Shown here piece after piece: positions 1-8,268 of a DNA stretch of 36,724 nucleotides. Under the pieces are notes generated by a model. The model did no database searches, was not told the DNA's origin, and saw only the letters and a program-made list of their open reading frames with translations. The position numbers and the translations under genes were made by a program. The DNA is from Paracoccaceae bacterium (lineage in GTDB: Bacteria > Pseudomonadota > Alphaproteobacteria > Rhodobacterales > Rhodobacteraceae), in NCBI GenBank assembly GCA_002683685.1, contig NYTV01000036.1, forward strand, positions 1 through 36,724. Direction: 5' to 3'. Every line of letters begins with the position of its first letter. Position 1 is the stretch's first letter.

Positions 1-51
1 GCCAATCCTAAAGAAAGAGCGCGATCGTGAAACTCTGTGGCGTCAGCACAT
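1..51 (-). CDS. glpX: GlpX-type fructose-1,6-bisphosphatase, 5' end only, start disturbed
   Basis: Only the first codons lie in the window; the gene continues past base 1. Read on the minus strand, bases 45-1 encode DATEFHDRALSLGLA, which matches the N-terminus of class II fructose-1,6-bisphosphatases (GlpX, gluconeogenesis). The gene commonly follows hom in Rhodobacteraceae. An ATG at 51-49 has a good ribosome site (AAAGGA, spacing 7), but it reads ATG TGC TGA and so stops at once. Deleting one T (position 48) would give M-A-D-A-T-E-F in frame. The GlpX frame itself has no ATG, GTG or TTG between its upstream stop and this motif. Either there is a 1-base error or mutation, or an unusual start is used. 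Confidence 0.6.
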
Positions 52-182
52 GTGAGGTTCCTTTATTGATTTCGTCTGCCTAGCGCAGCGGTACGGGCCG
101 TGGCAAGACTGTGTGCGCTAACACTGGTGTCGTTCTGTGCAACAGCCCCGCAAAGCCACCGCGCGTGCCTGGCCTGGCCGGG

Positions 183-1472
183 TCAAACTGCTTCGATACG
201 AAGAGCAACCGGCTGACCCTCGACAACGCGCGTTTTGGCAAAGTCTTCTAATATTTGATCAATTGCCGCACGGGTTGTCTTATGGGTGACGATGAGCACA
301 GGGGCTTGCTCGGCATCATGGCCATATTGGCGCATTCGGTCGACCGAGACCCCCGCATCGCCCATAACCGAGGCCACTTTGGCCAGGGCGCCGGGCTTGT
401 CGAGCAATTGCAGGCGCAAATAAAATGGCGCCGTTGTTGCTGTCGTGGCCGGTTGCGATTTTACCAATCCTGTCGCGGCCTGCCCAAAAGTATTGAGCCG
501 CAGGCCGCGCGCGAGATCCAAAACATCTGACATGACCGCAGAGGCCGTTGGCCCCTCGCCGGCACCTGCACCGCGCAGCACGATCTGCCCCGCATCGCCG
601 CCCTCCAAGATGACCATATTGGTCCCGCCTTGGAGTTGGCCCAAGGGCGAATTGGCCGGAACCAAACAGGGTGTCATGCGCTGCTCAAGCCCGCGGCCGG
701 TGCGTTGCGCAACACCCAATAGTTTGACGCGATAGCCCATATCGGCGGCGGCATGAATGTCTTCGATGGTGATGGCGCCAATGCCTTCGATCACCACAGA
801 TCCAAAATCAACCTCTGTGCCGAAGGCGATGGAGGCGAGCAGAGCCAATTTATGGGCCGCATCAATGCCACCCACATCAAGGTTTGGATCGGCTTCGAGA
901 TATCCCAAACCATCGGCCTCGGCAAAGACCTCTTCATAGGTCAGGCCGGCATCTTCCATGCGCGTGAGGATATAGTTGCAGCTGCCATTCATGACCCCGA
1001 GCACGCGTTGAATTTCATTGCCCGCAAGGCCTTCGGTCAGTGCTTTCACCACGGGGATACCCCCGGCGACGGCGGCCTCATAGCGGATGACACGGCCGGC
1101 AGCTTCGGCCGAGAGGGCCAATGAATGCCCATGTTCTGCCAGCATGGCTTTATTGGCGGTGACCACATCTTTGCCGGCGGCAATGGCTGCCTGCGTTGCC
1201 TGTTTTGCCGGGCCTGTGCTGCCGCCGATCAATTCGACAAAGACATCCACATCGTCCCTTTTGGCCAAAACAATTGGGTCATCTTCCCAGCCATAGCCCG
1301 ACAGATCGACGCCGCGGTCTTTGCCGCGTGATTGGGCGCAGACCGCAGAAATTGTGATCTCGCGACCTGCGCGCTGCGTAAGTAACGCCGCATTCTTCTG
1401 GATCATTTTCACAACACCGACGCCGACAGTGCCGAGCCCTGCAATGCCAAGTCTAAGAGGGGCAGCGGTCAT
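183..1472 (-). CDS. hom: Homoserine dehydrogenase
   Basis: NAD(P)-dependent reduction of aspartate semialdehyde to homoserine, the branch step towards threonine and methionine, in the cytoplasm. The 429 residues start with a Rossmann dinucleotide motif (GLGTVG, residues 12-17). The conserved VTANKA (Lys108), the GGIPVVKAL block (138-145) and the EADPNLDVGGIDAAHKLALL block (193-212, Lys208) follow. The C-terminal part from about residue 350 is an ACT domain (LLDKPGALAKVASVMGDAGV), usually the site of feedback inhibition by threonine. The start ATG is preceded by GAAGGAAG at good spacing. Length is normal for the ACT-containing form. glpX follows on the same strand about 130 bases downstream. 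No SAM riboswitch was recognised in the leader. Confidence 0.96.
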   Translation of the reverse strand: MTAAPLRLGIAGLGTVGVGVVKMIQKNAALLTQRAGREITISAVCAQSRGKDRGVDLSGYGWEDDPIVLAKRDDVDVFVELIGGSTGPAKQATQAAIAAGKDVVTANKAMLAEHGHSLALSAEAAGRVIRYEAAVAGGIPVVKALTEGLAGNEIQRVLGVMNGSCNYILTRMEDAGLTYEEVFAEADGLGYLEADPNLDVGGIDAAHKLALLASIAFGTEVDFGSVVIEGIGAITIEDIHAAADMGYRVKLLGVAQRTGRGLEQRMTPCLVPANSPLGQLQGGTNMVILEGGDAGQIVLRGAGAGEGPTASAVMSDVLDLARGLRLNTFGQAATGLVKSQPATTATTAPFYLRLQLLDKPGALAKVASVMGDAGVSVDRMRQYGHDAEQAPVLIVTHKTTRAAIDQILEDFAKTRVVEGQPVALRIEAV

Positions 1473-1633
1473 GGGTTACTTCCTTCTGGTCACGAATTCA
1501 TCGCCCGTGTCTAGTCGTAAATCTGCGCAACCGCAACGGGGCGGCTGTGGAACTCGGTCCAATTTAACGGATATTTTGGGTGGGTTTGGGCCTATTCGCC
1601 GGTCAGATCCCGCTTGCGCAGCGCCTCTGCCCT

Positions 1634-1846
1634 CTAATCCAATTGCGCCTGCCGGGATGGCTCTGCGGCGGGCTGCGACGGCTGGTCGGTGCCGACGGCG
1701 GCGCGTAGATCGCGGGCTGAGAGAAACGCGGGGTAGGCACCGGCCTGTTTCACGGCCGGTTCGCCAGCATCAAGCTGCGGAATCGAGCCACAACCGGCCA
1801 GGAGTGCTGCAATGCACAGATGATAAAGAGATAGATATCCAGTCAT
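1634..1846 (-). CDS. Small lipoprotein, function unknown
   Basis: A 70-residue protein starting MTGYLSLYHL. It has a hydrophobic stretch and a lipobox (LLAGC, Cys at about residue 19), so it is predicted to be lipidated and exported. The mature part is short, proline- and alanine-rich, and contains YPAFLSARDL. Small lipoproteins of this kind occur in Rhodobacteraceae but I know no function. The ATG at 1846 has no clear ribosome site. A TTG at 1885 would extend the N-terminus by 13 residues, but the ATG gives a more typical lipoprotein signal. It diverges from the TetR gene, so the palindromes between them could control both. It lies 161 bases upstream of hom on the same strand. Confidence 0.6.
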   Translation of the reverse strand: MTGYLSLYHLCIAALLAGCGSIPQLDAGEPAVKQAGAYPAFLSARDLRAAVGTDQPSQPAAEPSRQAQLD

Positions 1847-1882
1847 AAAAACGACGTAGCGCGCAAAGTGATCGGCAGCAAG

Positions 1883-1894
1883 CAATGATCATTG
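1883..1894. promoter_or_regulatory. Perfect 12-bp palindrome in divergent promoter region
   Basis: CAATGATCATTG is a perfect inverted repeat with no spacer. It lies between the divergent lipoprotein and TetR genes, 3 bases from the next inverted repeat. Location and symmetry suggest an operator; binding by the neighbouring TetR protein is inference. Confidence 0.35.
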
Positions 1895-1896
1895 AT

Positions 1897-1912
1897 CTGA
1901 ACGCTGGTTCAG
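1897..1912. promoter_or_regulatory. Candidate TetR-family operator
   Basis: CTGAAC-GCTG-GTTCAG has two perfect 6-base arms around a 4-base spacer. It ends 14 bases before the TetR start codon. TetR proteins usually repress their own gene and a divergent neighbour from such a site. The short distance to the start suggests repression by blocking the promoter or the transcript start. Confidence 0.45.
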
Positions 1913-1925
1913 TTAATATCGACGC

Positions 1926-2525
1926 ATGGCGCGAAAAACTGGCTCACACTCAGAAATAACCGGCCCAAAAATCAAGCAAGCCGCGCTTGAGCTTTTTGCG
2001 CGCCATGGCTTTGCGGCGGTGACCATGCGCCAAATTGCGGCGCGGGTGGGGGTGCAGGCGGGCGCAATCTATAATTATACACCTGACAAACAAGCGCTAT
2101 TATTTGACCTTCTGCGTGGGCACATGGCGGATCTTTTGGCCCGCTGGGCCGCAGAACAAGTGCCGCATGATCCGGTAGCGGCACTGGATCACTTTGTAGC
2201 CTTCCATCTGGATTTCCACATCCAGCGTCCAGACCTGGTTTTCATCTCCTATATGGAGCTGCGCAATCTCACTGAGGAGAACTTTAAGGAGATTGAAGAA
2301 ATGCGCAGACGCTATGAGAAGATTGTGTATGACATGATCCGAAAGGGCGTGCTCTCAGGAGATTTTCAGGTGCCTGACGCTAAAATTACCAGTTTCGCTC
2401 TGATTGCTATGCTGACCGGGGTGGTGGATTGGTTCCGCGAAGATGGTCGCTTGTCCAGCATAGAGTTGACGCGCCATTATTGCGCTTTGACGCGTCAAGC
2501 CTTTGGGGTTAATGCGCTGGCTTGA
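1926..2525 (+). CDS. TetR/AcrR family transcriptional regulator
   Basis: A 199-residue ligand-responsive DNA-binding repressor. The N-terminal helix-turn-helix domain covers about residues 13-60 (ALELFARHGFAAVTMRQIAA, then VGVQAGAIYNYTPDKQALL). The rest is the helical ligand-binding and dimer domain, including YMELRNLTEENFKEIEEMRR. Its ligand cannot be told from the sequence; similar proteins in Roseobacters often sit near acyl-CoA metabolism, but no such genes are here. No ribosome site is visible before the ATG, so the transcript may be leaderless or nearly so. The last 17 bases overlap the convergent pirin gene. Likely autoregulated through the palindromes just upstream. Confidence 0.9.
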   Translation: MARKTGSHSEITGPKIKQAALELFARHGFAAVTMRQIAARVGVQAGAIYNYTPDKQALLFDLLRGHMADLLARWAAEQVPHDPVAALDHFVAFHLDFHIQRPDLVFISYMELRNLTEENFKEIEEMRRRYEKIVYDMIRKGVLSGDFQVPDAKITSFALIAMLTGVVDWFREDGRLSSIELTRHYCALTRQAFGVNALA

Positions 2526-3420
2526 TAAAGGTTCCGTTGCGCAATTCGCTGAAGGCTTGCATCAGCTCCTCACGGGTGTTCATGACGATCGGACCGTGCC
2601 AGGCTACCGGCTCATCAATCGGAGCACCGGAAATCAACAAAAACCGCACCCCCTCTGCGCCGGCCTGTAGACTGACCTCATCGCCATTTCCAAAGCGGAT
2701 CAAAGTGCGATTGCCGGACAGATCACGGATGTTTACCTCTTGCCCGGCTACTTCTTTTTCAAGCAGTACGCCCGTTGGTTTCGCCGCATCCACAAATGCC
2801 GCGGCGCCTTCAAAGACATATGCAAAGGCCCGACGATAGGTGTCTATTTTGAAGGTCTTTTGTACCCCTGGCGGGACATATATGTCGAGATATTGCGGAT
2901 CGGCCGCTATGCCGTCAACCGGACCCTTACGACCCCAGTATTCGCCGACAATGACCTTCACGCGCGTGCCATCATCATCTATGACCTCGGGAATCTCTTG
3001 GCCGGCGACATCTTGATATCGCGGGTCTGTCATTTTCAGACTGCCGGGTAAATTTCCCCACAGTTGGAAGCCATGCATCTGTCCGCTGCGATTGCCCTGG
3101 GGCATTTCTTGATGCATGATTCCACGGCCCGCGGTCATCCATTGCACGTCACCTGCACCGAGCGTACCTTTGTTTCCAAGGCTATCGCCATGTTCAACAC
3201 TGCCCGACAGCACATAGGTGATGGTTTCAATGCCGCGATGCGGATGCCAGGGGAAGCCCTTTTCAAAATCTTCCGTTAATTCATTGCGAAAATCGTCAAA
3301 CAACAAAAAGGGATCCATTTCTGAGGGGTCTTGAAATCCGAAAGCGCGGTGCAATTTGACACCGGCCCCCTCTAGGGTCGGGGTGGCTTGCCGTGTTTCA
3401 AGTGTCGGGCGTAATGACAT
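2509..3420 (-). CDS. Pirin family protein
   Basis: A 303-residue two-cupin protein of the pirin family. The N-terminal cupin carries the metal ligands at positions matching known pirins: His59 and His61 (FPWHPHRGIETITYVLSG), His103 and Glu105 (RGIMHQEMPQ). The second domain (about residues 170-290) contains YVFEGAAAFVD and RFLLISGAPIDEPV. Bacterial pirins include quercetinase-like oxygenases and metabolic regulators; which applies here is unknown. I chose the ATG at 3420 because it is preceded by AAAGGAA at spacing 7 and begins where the family does (MSLRPTLETR). A longer in-frame reading from 3627 has an unrelated, low-quality extension. The gene ends inside the 3' end of the convergent TetR gene. 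Confidence 0.92.
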   Translation of the reverse strand: MSLRPTLETRQATPTLEGAGVKLHRAFGFQDPSEMDPFLLFDDFRNELTEDFEKGFPWHPHRGIETITYVLSGSVEHGDSLGNKGTLGAGDVQWMTAGRGIMHQEMPQGNRSGQMHGFQLWGNLPGSLKMTDPRYQDVAGQEIPEVIDDDGTRVKVIVGEYWGRKGPVDGIAADPQYLDIYVPPGVQKTFKIDTYRRAFAYVFEGAAAFVDAAKPTGVLLEKEVAGQEVNIRDLSGNRTLIRFGNGDEVSLQAGAEGVRFLLISGAPIDEPVAWHGPIVMNTREELMQAFSELRNGTFIKPAH

Positions 3421-3733
3421 GGGCTGTTCCTTTATTGTCGATATTGTAGCTTGTCCGGGAGCTAATCCACAATGCGGCGGAATCAACAGCGGCCAAGAAC
3501 GGGCTCCGCCGCCGCACGGGGGATGATATCGTGCCCAAACAGGCGGAAATGACAAAGGTTCTTTGGAAAAACTCTTCCAATTGCGAAGTGGTTTCAATGC
3601 TGGCGGCAAGATCGTCTGAGTTTCCATAGAACATCTCGCAAAATCACAGGTAAGATGACAAGCGTCGCAAATGAGTGCGACATGTCGACAATGGCTGCTT
3701 TTCTGCTGTCAAAGTTCATTTGGGAGAGAACGC
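3421..3733. other. Divergent intergenic region, no gene recognised
   Basis: These 313 bases separate the pirin start (minus) from the dehydrogenase start (plus) and should carry both promoters. Short open frames run through it on both strands, but none shows a recognisable domain or a good start. No clear hairpin, repeat or RNA motif was seen. Confidence 0.5.
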
Positions 3734-4678
3734 ATGAAAGTTGGATTTATTGGCTTGGGTAACGTTGGGGGCAAATTGGCGGGCAGTTTGCTGCGCAACG
3801 GCGTGAATCTCAGCGTTCATGATCTTAATGCTGCCTATGTGGCAGATTTTGTGGCGCATGGGGCAAAAGATGGGGCAAGCCCAGCGCAATTGATGCAAGA
3901 CTGCGATGCGGTCATCACCTGTCTGCCGAGCCCTGCGGCCTGTGATGCGGTGGTCAGTGAGATGTTGCCTCATGTCGCGCCGGGTAAGATTTGGATGGAG
4001 ATGTCAACGACAGATGCCAGTGAGGTGAAGCGGCTGGGGGCATTGGTTTTAGCTGCCGGTGGTGAAGCGGTTGATTGCCCAGTGTCCGGCGGTTGCCACC
4101 GGGCTGATACGGGCAATATTTCGATCTATGCCGGCTGTACCCGTGAGACCTTCGAAAAAGTGGCGCCAATCTTGACCTATATGGGACGGCGCATTTTGCA
4201 TGTGGGAGAGATTGGAAATTCCAGTATTTTGAAGGTGATGACCAATTACCTCGCCACAGCCAATTTGATCACAGTTTGCGAAGCGCTGACTGTGATGAAA
4301 GCCGCCGGAATGGATCTTGGCATGACCTATGAGGCCATTGCGATGTCGTCTGGCACCTCCTTTGTGCATGAAACCGAAAGCCAGTTGATCCTTTCGGGGT
4401 CGCGAGATGTGAATTTCACGATGGACTTGGTGAAAAAGGACATTGGCTTGTTTCAAAAGATTGCGGATGATCATGGCGTGGCTTTGGAAATTTCACCAAT
4501 GATTATTGATATCATGACTGACGGGCAAAAACGCTATGGAGTCCGCGCGCAATCGGATCGGATCATTGAGCGTTTGGAGGAGGCTACGGGATTGAGCATT
4601 CAAGCTCCGGGCTTTCCACAGGAACTGGTGGATGATGAACCTGAAGAGCGCGGCTATGAGGTGGTGGTGCGCCGCTAA
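3734..4678 (+). CDS. NAD(P)-dependent beta-hydroxyacid dehydrogenase (3-hydroxyisobutyrate dehydrogenase family)
   Basis: A 314-residue oxidoreductase. It has the N-terminal dinucleotide motif GFIGLGNVGGKLAGSLL (residues 4-20), the substrate-binding signature DCPVSGGCHRADTG (114-127; the usual form is DAPVSGG) and the catalytic lysine in NSSILKVMTNYL (Lys167). An all-helical C-terminal domain and a charged tail follow. Family members oxidise 3-hydroxyisobutyrate or reduce tartronate semialdehyde and related acids. The neighbours (a membrane protein and gdh) do not settle the substrate. The ATG at 3734 is preceded by GGGAGAG at suitable spacing. An upstream in-frame start at 3671 adds 21 residues lacking family similarity and was not used. 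Confidence 0.9.
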   Translation: MKVGFIGLGNVGGKLAGSLLRNGVNLSVHDLNAAYVADFVAHGAKDGASPAQLMQDCDAVITCLPSPAACDAVVSEMLPHVAPGKIWMEMSTTDASEVKRLGALVLAAGGEAVDCPVSGGCHRADTGNISIYAGCTRETFEKVAPILTYMGRRILHVGEIGNSSILKVMTNYLATANLITVCEALTVMKAAGMDLGMTYEAIAMSSGTSFVHETESQLILSGSRDVNFTMDLVKKDIGLFQKIADDHGVALEISPMIIDIMTDGQKRYGVRAQSDRIIERLEEATGLSIQAPGFPQELVDDEPEERGYEVVVRR

Positions 4679-4767
4679 AGCAAAGTTTAACCTTCCATCT
4701 TGGCGTGTTTCAAGGCAGGTAGATAGCGAGGCGTCCGCCTAACAAGTGAAATTTGAGGAAGGCCGAA

Positions 4768-5265
4768 ATGTCAGATTCTGTGATAGCGCGTCTCAAAGCC
4801 TCGCCAGTACGCCGTGGCTTTGGCCTGTTTGTCATGATGCTACTCGGATTTTTGCTCCTGTATCTGACGGTCACTATAGAGGCGGGCTTTGTTCATAAGC
4901 TGTTCTTGGTTGGCGTTGCGGCGGCTGTTCTGTGGATGGCCCGCACCATGCAAAGGGGCACTCGCGGCCATATTGAGTTGCGTACCACTGGGCTATATTT
5001 TGAGGATGGCCGAATTTTGGCTGCGATGGACGAAATTTTACGCGTGGAGCGGGGCGTGTTCGCATTCAAACCCTCCAATGGCTTTGTTGTGACCTTGCAA
5101 AATAAGACGGAGCGGGCCTGGATACCGGGCCTATATTGGAAATTCGGCACGCGGGTTGGCATTGGCGGGGTCACAGCGCCGTCAGAGGCAAAATTTATGT
5201 CGGATAGTTTGGCGGTTTTGCTCAAAGCGCGCGCAGATTTTCTCCAAATGAATACGAAATTGTGA
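4768..5265 (+). CDS. Membrane protein of unknown function
   Basis: A 165-residue protein I do not recognise. Residues about 20-60 form two hydrophobic segments (FGLFVMMLLGFLLLYLTVTI and HKLFLVGVAAAVLWMA). The remaining two thirds is soluble and beta-rich (RGHIELRTTGLYFEDGRIL, NGFVVTLQNKTERAWIPGLY), similar in layout to proteins with a membrane anchor and a PH-like domain. The ATG at 4768 is preceded by GAGGAAGG at good spacing, better than the TTG at 4753. It sits 77 bases before gdh on the same strand and may be cotranscribed. No catalytic motif is visible. Confidence 0.75.
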   Translation: MSDSVIARLKASPVRRGFGLFVMMLLGFLLLYLTVTIEAGFVHKLFLVGVAAAVLWMARTMQRGTRGHIELRTTGLYFEDGRILAAMDEILRVERGVFAFKPSNGFVVTLQNKTERAWIPGLYWKFGTRVGIGGVTAPSEAKFMSDSLAVLLKARADFLQMNTKL

Positions 5266-5342
5266 GAGAATAGGCATTTTATTTCATATCAACTGCGCTA
5301 GACTCCTGTCACGAAAGTCAACTTCCATTTAGGATAGGTTTA

Positions 5343-6779
5343 ATGAACGTCTCTAACGCATCTGAGCCAAGTTTTCGCGACAGTGTTGATATCATGTTCA
5401 ATCGCGCCGTGGCGCTTTTGGATTTATCGCCAGGATTGGCGGAAAAAATTAGGGTCTGCAATGCCACCTATACGGTGCGCTTTGGTGTGCGCCTGCGTGG
5501 TCAGATGACGACATTCACCGGCTATCGTGCAGTGCATTCGGAACATATGGAGCCTGTCAAAGGGGGCATTCGCTATGCGCTCGGCGTTAACCAAGATGAG
5601 GTAGAGGCGCTTGCCGCTTTGATGACCTATAAATGTGCTTTGGTTGATGCGCCCTATGGCGGCTCAAAGGGGGGCCTGCGGATTGATCCTTTGGCCTATG
5701 ATGAGCATGAATTAGAGCAAATCACCCGGCGCTTTGCCTATGAGTTGATAAAACGTGACTTGATCCACCCGTCGCAAAATGTGCCAGCACCGGATATGGG
5801 CACGGGCGAGCGGGAAATGGCTTGGATTGCTGATCAATATCAAAGGATGCATACAACCGACATCAATGCCCGAGCCTGCGTGACCGGCAAGCCGGTGAGT
5901 GGCGGCGGGATTGAAGGGCGTACGGAGGCAACCGGCCGCGGGGTGCAATATGCTTTGCGAGAATTTTTTCGTCACCCCGAAGATCTGGTGGCGGCTGGGC
6001 TGTCTGGAAATCTCGATTCTAAAGCTATCGTTGTACAGGGGCTGGGCAATGTGGGCTATCACGCAGCGAAATTCTTAACTGAGGAGGATGGCGCGCGGAT
6101 CACGGGGGTGATTGAGCGAGACGGGGCTGTGCAAAATCCCGATGGTTTGGACATTGAGGCGCTCAAGGCTTGGGTCGCCGAACATGGTGGGGTGAAGGGA
6201 TTTGAGGGCGGCAGCTATACCTTGGACGGGGCCAGCGTTTTGGAGGCAGAGTGTGATATTTTGATCCCAGCGGCCTTGGAAGGGGTTATCAACCGTGACA
6301 ACGCCAATCGGGTGCAGGCGCGTTTGATCGTCGAGGCGGCCAATGGGCCAGTGACGGCCGGGGCCGATGCTATTTTGCGTGAGCGCGGCGTGGTGATTAT
6401 CCCGGATATGTATGCCAATGCGGGCGGCGTGACAGTCTCTTATTTCGAATGGGTGAAAAATCTCAGCCATATTCGCTTTGGCCGTATGGAGCGGCGACGC
6501 GAGGAGTCGCGCAACCAACTTATTGTCAATGAATTGGAGCGATTGAGCAAATCTAGCAATGTCAATTGGCAGCTGACTCCAAATTTTAAAGAGAAATATC
6601 TTAAAGGTGCCAGTGAATTAGAGCTGGTGCGTTCTGGCCTCGATGACACGATGCGCGGCGCATATAACGATATGGCAGAGGTGTGGCGGCGGCGCGCCGA
6701 CGTGCCAGATCTGCGGACCGCGGCCTATCTGGTCAGCATCCGCAAGGTCGCGGCATCATACAAAAACAAGGGGTTGTAG
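5343..6779 (+). CDS. gdhA: Glu/Leu/Phe/Val family dehydrogenase, probable glutamate dehydrogenase
   Basis: Reversible oxidative deamination of glutamate to 2-oxoglutarate and ammonia. In 478 residues it shows the substrate and catalytic lysines of the family: PVKGGIRY (Lys73), MTYKCALVDAPYGGSKGGL (Lys97 and Lys109). The dinucleotide-binding motif VQGLGNVGYHAAKFL lies near residue 232. ECDILIPAALEGVINRDNA and VIIPDMYANAGGVTVSYFEW follow, with a helical C-terminus. Length is that of the hexameric GDH type. The dehydrogenase could in principle act on other amino acids, but the glutamate type fits best. It stands alone, followed by 248 bases without a recognised gene. Confidence 0.93.
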   Translation: MNVSNASEPSFRDSVDIMFNRAVALLDLSPGLAEKIRVCNATYTVRFGVRLRGQMTTFTGYRAVHSEHMEPVKGGIRYALGVNQDEVEALAALMTYKCALVDAPYGGSKGGLRIDPLAYDEHELEQITRRFAYELIKRDLIHPSQNVPAPDMGTGEREMAWIADQYQRMHTTDINARACVTGKPVSGGGIEGRTEATGRGVQYALREFFRHPEDLVAAGLSGNLDSKAIVVQGLGNVGYHAAKFLTEEDGARITGVIERDGAVQNPDGLDIEALKAWVAEHGGVKGFEGGSYTLDGASVLEAECDILIPAALEGVINRDNANRVQARLIVEAANGPVTAGADAILRERGVVIIPDMYANAGGVTVSYFEWVKNLSHIRFGRMERRREESRNQLIVNELERLSKSSNVNWQLTPNFKEKYLKGASELELVRSGLDDTMRGAYNDMAEVWRRRADVPDLRTAAYLVSIRKVAASYKNKGL

Positions 6780-7027
6780 CGCTGTAGGCACGCGGTGCGA
6801 GCCAGGCTCATGGAGCAACAACCGCCGATTGACCCGCCGCATGACAGGCGCCAATGCCACGGTATCTCGCCGGTTTGGGCGCTGGGCTGCGCCTGCGCGC
6901 GTCATGTTGAAAAAGAAAATGACTTCTGCTAGGACAGTGGTGCTGGGACTGGAGTGTTGGTGGCAGCATTGTTTTCGGTAAATCTGCCTGGCTTTCACGT
7001 TTGAATAGCGCGCTTCTTTGAGGTCAC

Positions 7028-7774
7028 ATGAAATCTTCATCTTCCTCTCCACGAGAGCCACTATCCATGATGCTGCCAAATATCGTCACGATTTTTGGTA
7101 TATGCGTCGGGTTAACAGCGGTGCGTTCGGCACTGCAAGGCAACGTCGGCGTGGCCCTATATCTGCTGGTTTTGGCAATGATTTTGGATGCCGCCGATGG
7201 TGGGCTGGCGCGGGTTATGAAAAGTGAAAGTAAAATTGGTGCCGAATTGGACACGCTGGCCGATTTTTTCAATTTCGGGATCGCGACACCTTTGGTGATT
7301 TATTTCACAATTTTCGCAGGGTCGGAGGCTGCAAGATTTGGGTGGATCGCTGTCATGATCTTTTCGATCTGCTGCGCCCTCCGCTTGGCGCGCTTTAATG
7401 TCAGCCAGTCGGATGGGGTGAAATCGGTTGATTTTGTTGGAGTGCCGGCGCCCGCATTGGCCTGTTTGGGACTGTCGCCGCTATTTTTGGTTATGGCTGG
7501 GGTGGATGTGGTCGGTCATTATGTTGAGGCGGCCATTGCATTCGTTGTGGTCTGTGCCGGTCCTGCGGTGGGTACATTTCCAACCATGTCGCTGAAGGGC
7601 ACAACTTTCCCCGCCTCCATGCGACTGCCGGTGATTTTACTGGCGGTGGCCTTTGTGATCAGCCTGTTTGTATTTCCTTGGTATACGCTGTTGTTTGCCA
7701 ATGTGATTTATTTGATGATGATCCCTATTTTTAGCCTCTCAAAACGTGCAAAAAAAGCGGCCAAAAGGTCTTAA
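7028..7774 (+). CDS. pssA: CDP-diacylglycerol--serine O-phosphatidyltransferase
   Basis: Joins CDP-diacylglycerol and serine to make phosphatidylserine in the inner membrane. The 248 residues carry the CDP-alcohol phosphotransferase signature: Asp54, Asp57-Gly58, Ala61-Arg62, Gly71, Asp75 and Asp79 (from DAADGGLAR through GAELDTLAD). About six to eight hydrophobic segments follow and the C-terminus is lysine-rich (SKRAKKAAKRS). It begins at ATG 7028 just after GAGGTCAC. It is first in a phospholipid cluster with dgkA and psd: its product is the substrate of Psd, encoded 500 bases downstream. Confidence 0.95.
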   Translation: MKSSSSSPREPLSMMLPNIVTIFGICVGLTAVRSALQGNVGVALYLLVLAMILDAADGGLARVMKSESKIGAELDTLADFFNFGIATPLVIYFTIFAGSEAARFGWIAVMIFSICCALRLARFNVSQSDGVKSVDFVGVPAPALACLGLSPLFLVMAGVDVVGHYVEAAIAFVVVCAGPAVGTFPTMSLKGTTFPASMRLPVILLAVAFVISLFVFPWYTLLFANVIYLMMIPIFSLSKRAKKAAKRS

Positions 7775-7874
7775 ATTGTGGGATGGTTCAGACCGTTGCC
7801 TCCATTGTATTTGTCGCGCCCAAGCCCGAGCCCAATCGTGAGCGCGAAATCTTTGCTGGCTCTGGGAGCAACGG

Positions 7875-8264
7875 ATGAGCAATAACCTACGAAAACCTGA
7901 CAAAATTCAGGGACTCGCCCATCTCTCTGCCGCTGCATGCTACTCTATCGCCGGAGCGCGGCGACTCTGGCGGGAAACAGCGTTTCGTCATCAGCTTTTG
8001 ATGGGTCTTTTTATTGTTGCGATCTTGATCTGGGTTGGGGCCGAAACCACTCATATCGGCATATCTATGCTATTGCTTGGGCTGACGATTATAACAGAAG
8101 CACTCAACACCGCGATTGAGGAAATTGTCGATCTTGTATCACCGGAGTGGTCACTTGCGGCAAAACATGCCAAAGACCTCGGATCATTCGCGGTTTTCTC
8201 TATGCTCTGTCTGAATGGGATTTTTGCGCTTTTCGTGATCTTAACAACTTTGAATTGGATCTAA
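7875..8264 (+). CDS. dgkA: Diacylglycerol kinase (DgkA type, integral membrane)
   Basis: Phosphorylates diacylglycerol to phosphatidic acid, returning it to phospholipid synthesis. The 129 residues match the small trimeric prokaryotic enzyme: an amphipathic N-terminus ([18 protein letters not shown]), three membrane segments, and the signature [17 protein letters not shown] then [13 protein letters not shown] with the catalytic glutamates. The start follows GGGAGCAACGG. It lies between pssA and psd, 100 bases after the first and 4 before the second, so psd is probably cotranscribed with it. Confidence 0.95.
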   Translation: MSNNLRKPDKIQGLAHLSAAACYSIAGARRLWRETAFRHQLLMGLFIVAILIWVGAETTHIGISMLLLGLTIITEALNTAIEEIVDLVSPEWSLAAKHAKDLGSFAVFSMLCLNGIFALFVILTTLNWI

Positions 8265-8268
8265 TCTG

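Noticed and set aside
1473..1633. SAM riboswitch in the hom leader
   Set aside because: No recognisable SAM-II or other SAM aptamer pattern on the minus strand.
3421..3627. 69-residue N-terminal extension of the pirin
   Set aside because: Proline- and tryptophan-rich translation without family match; the internal ATG at 3420 has a strong ribosome site.
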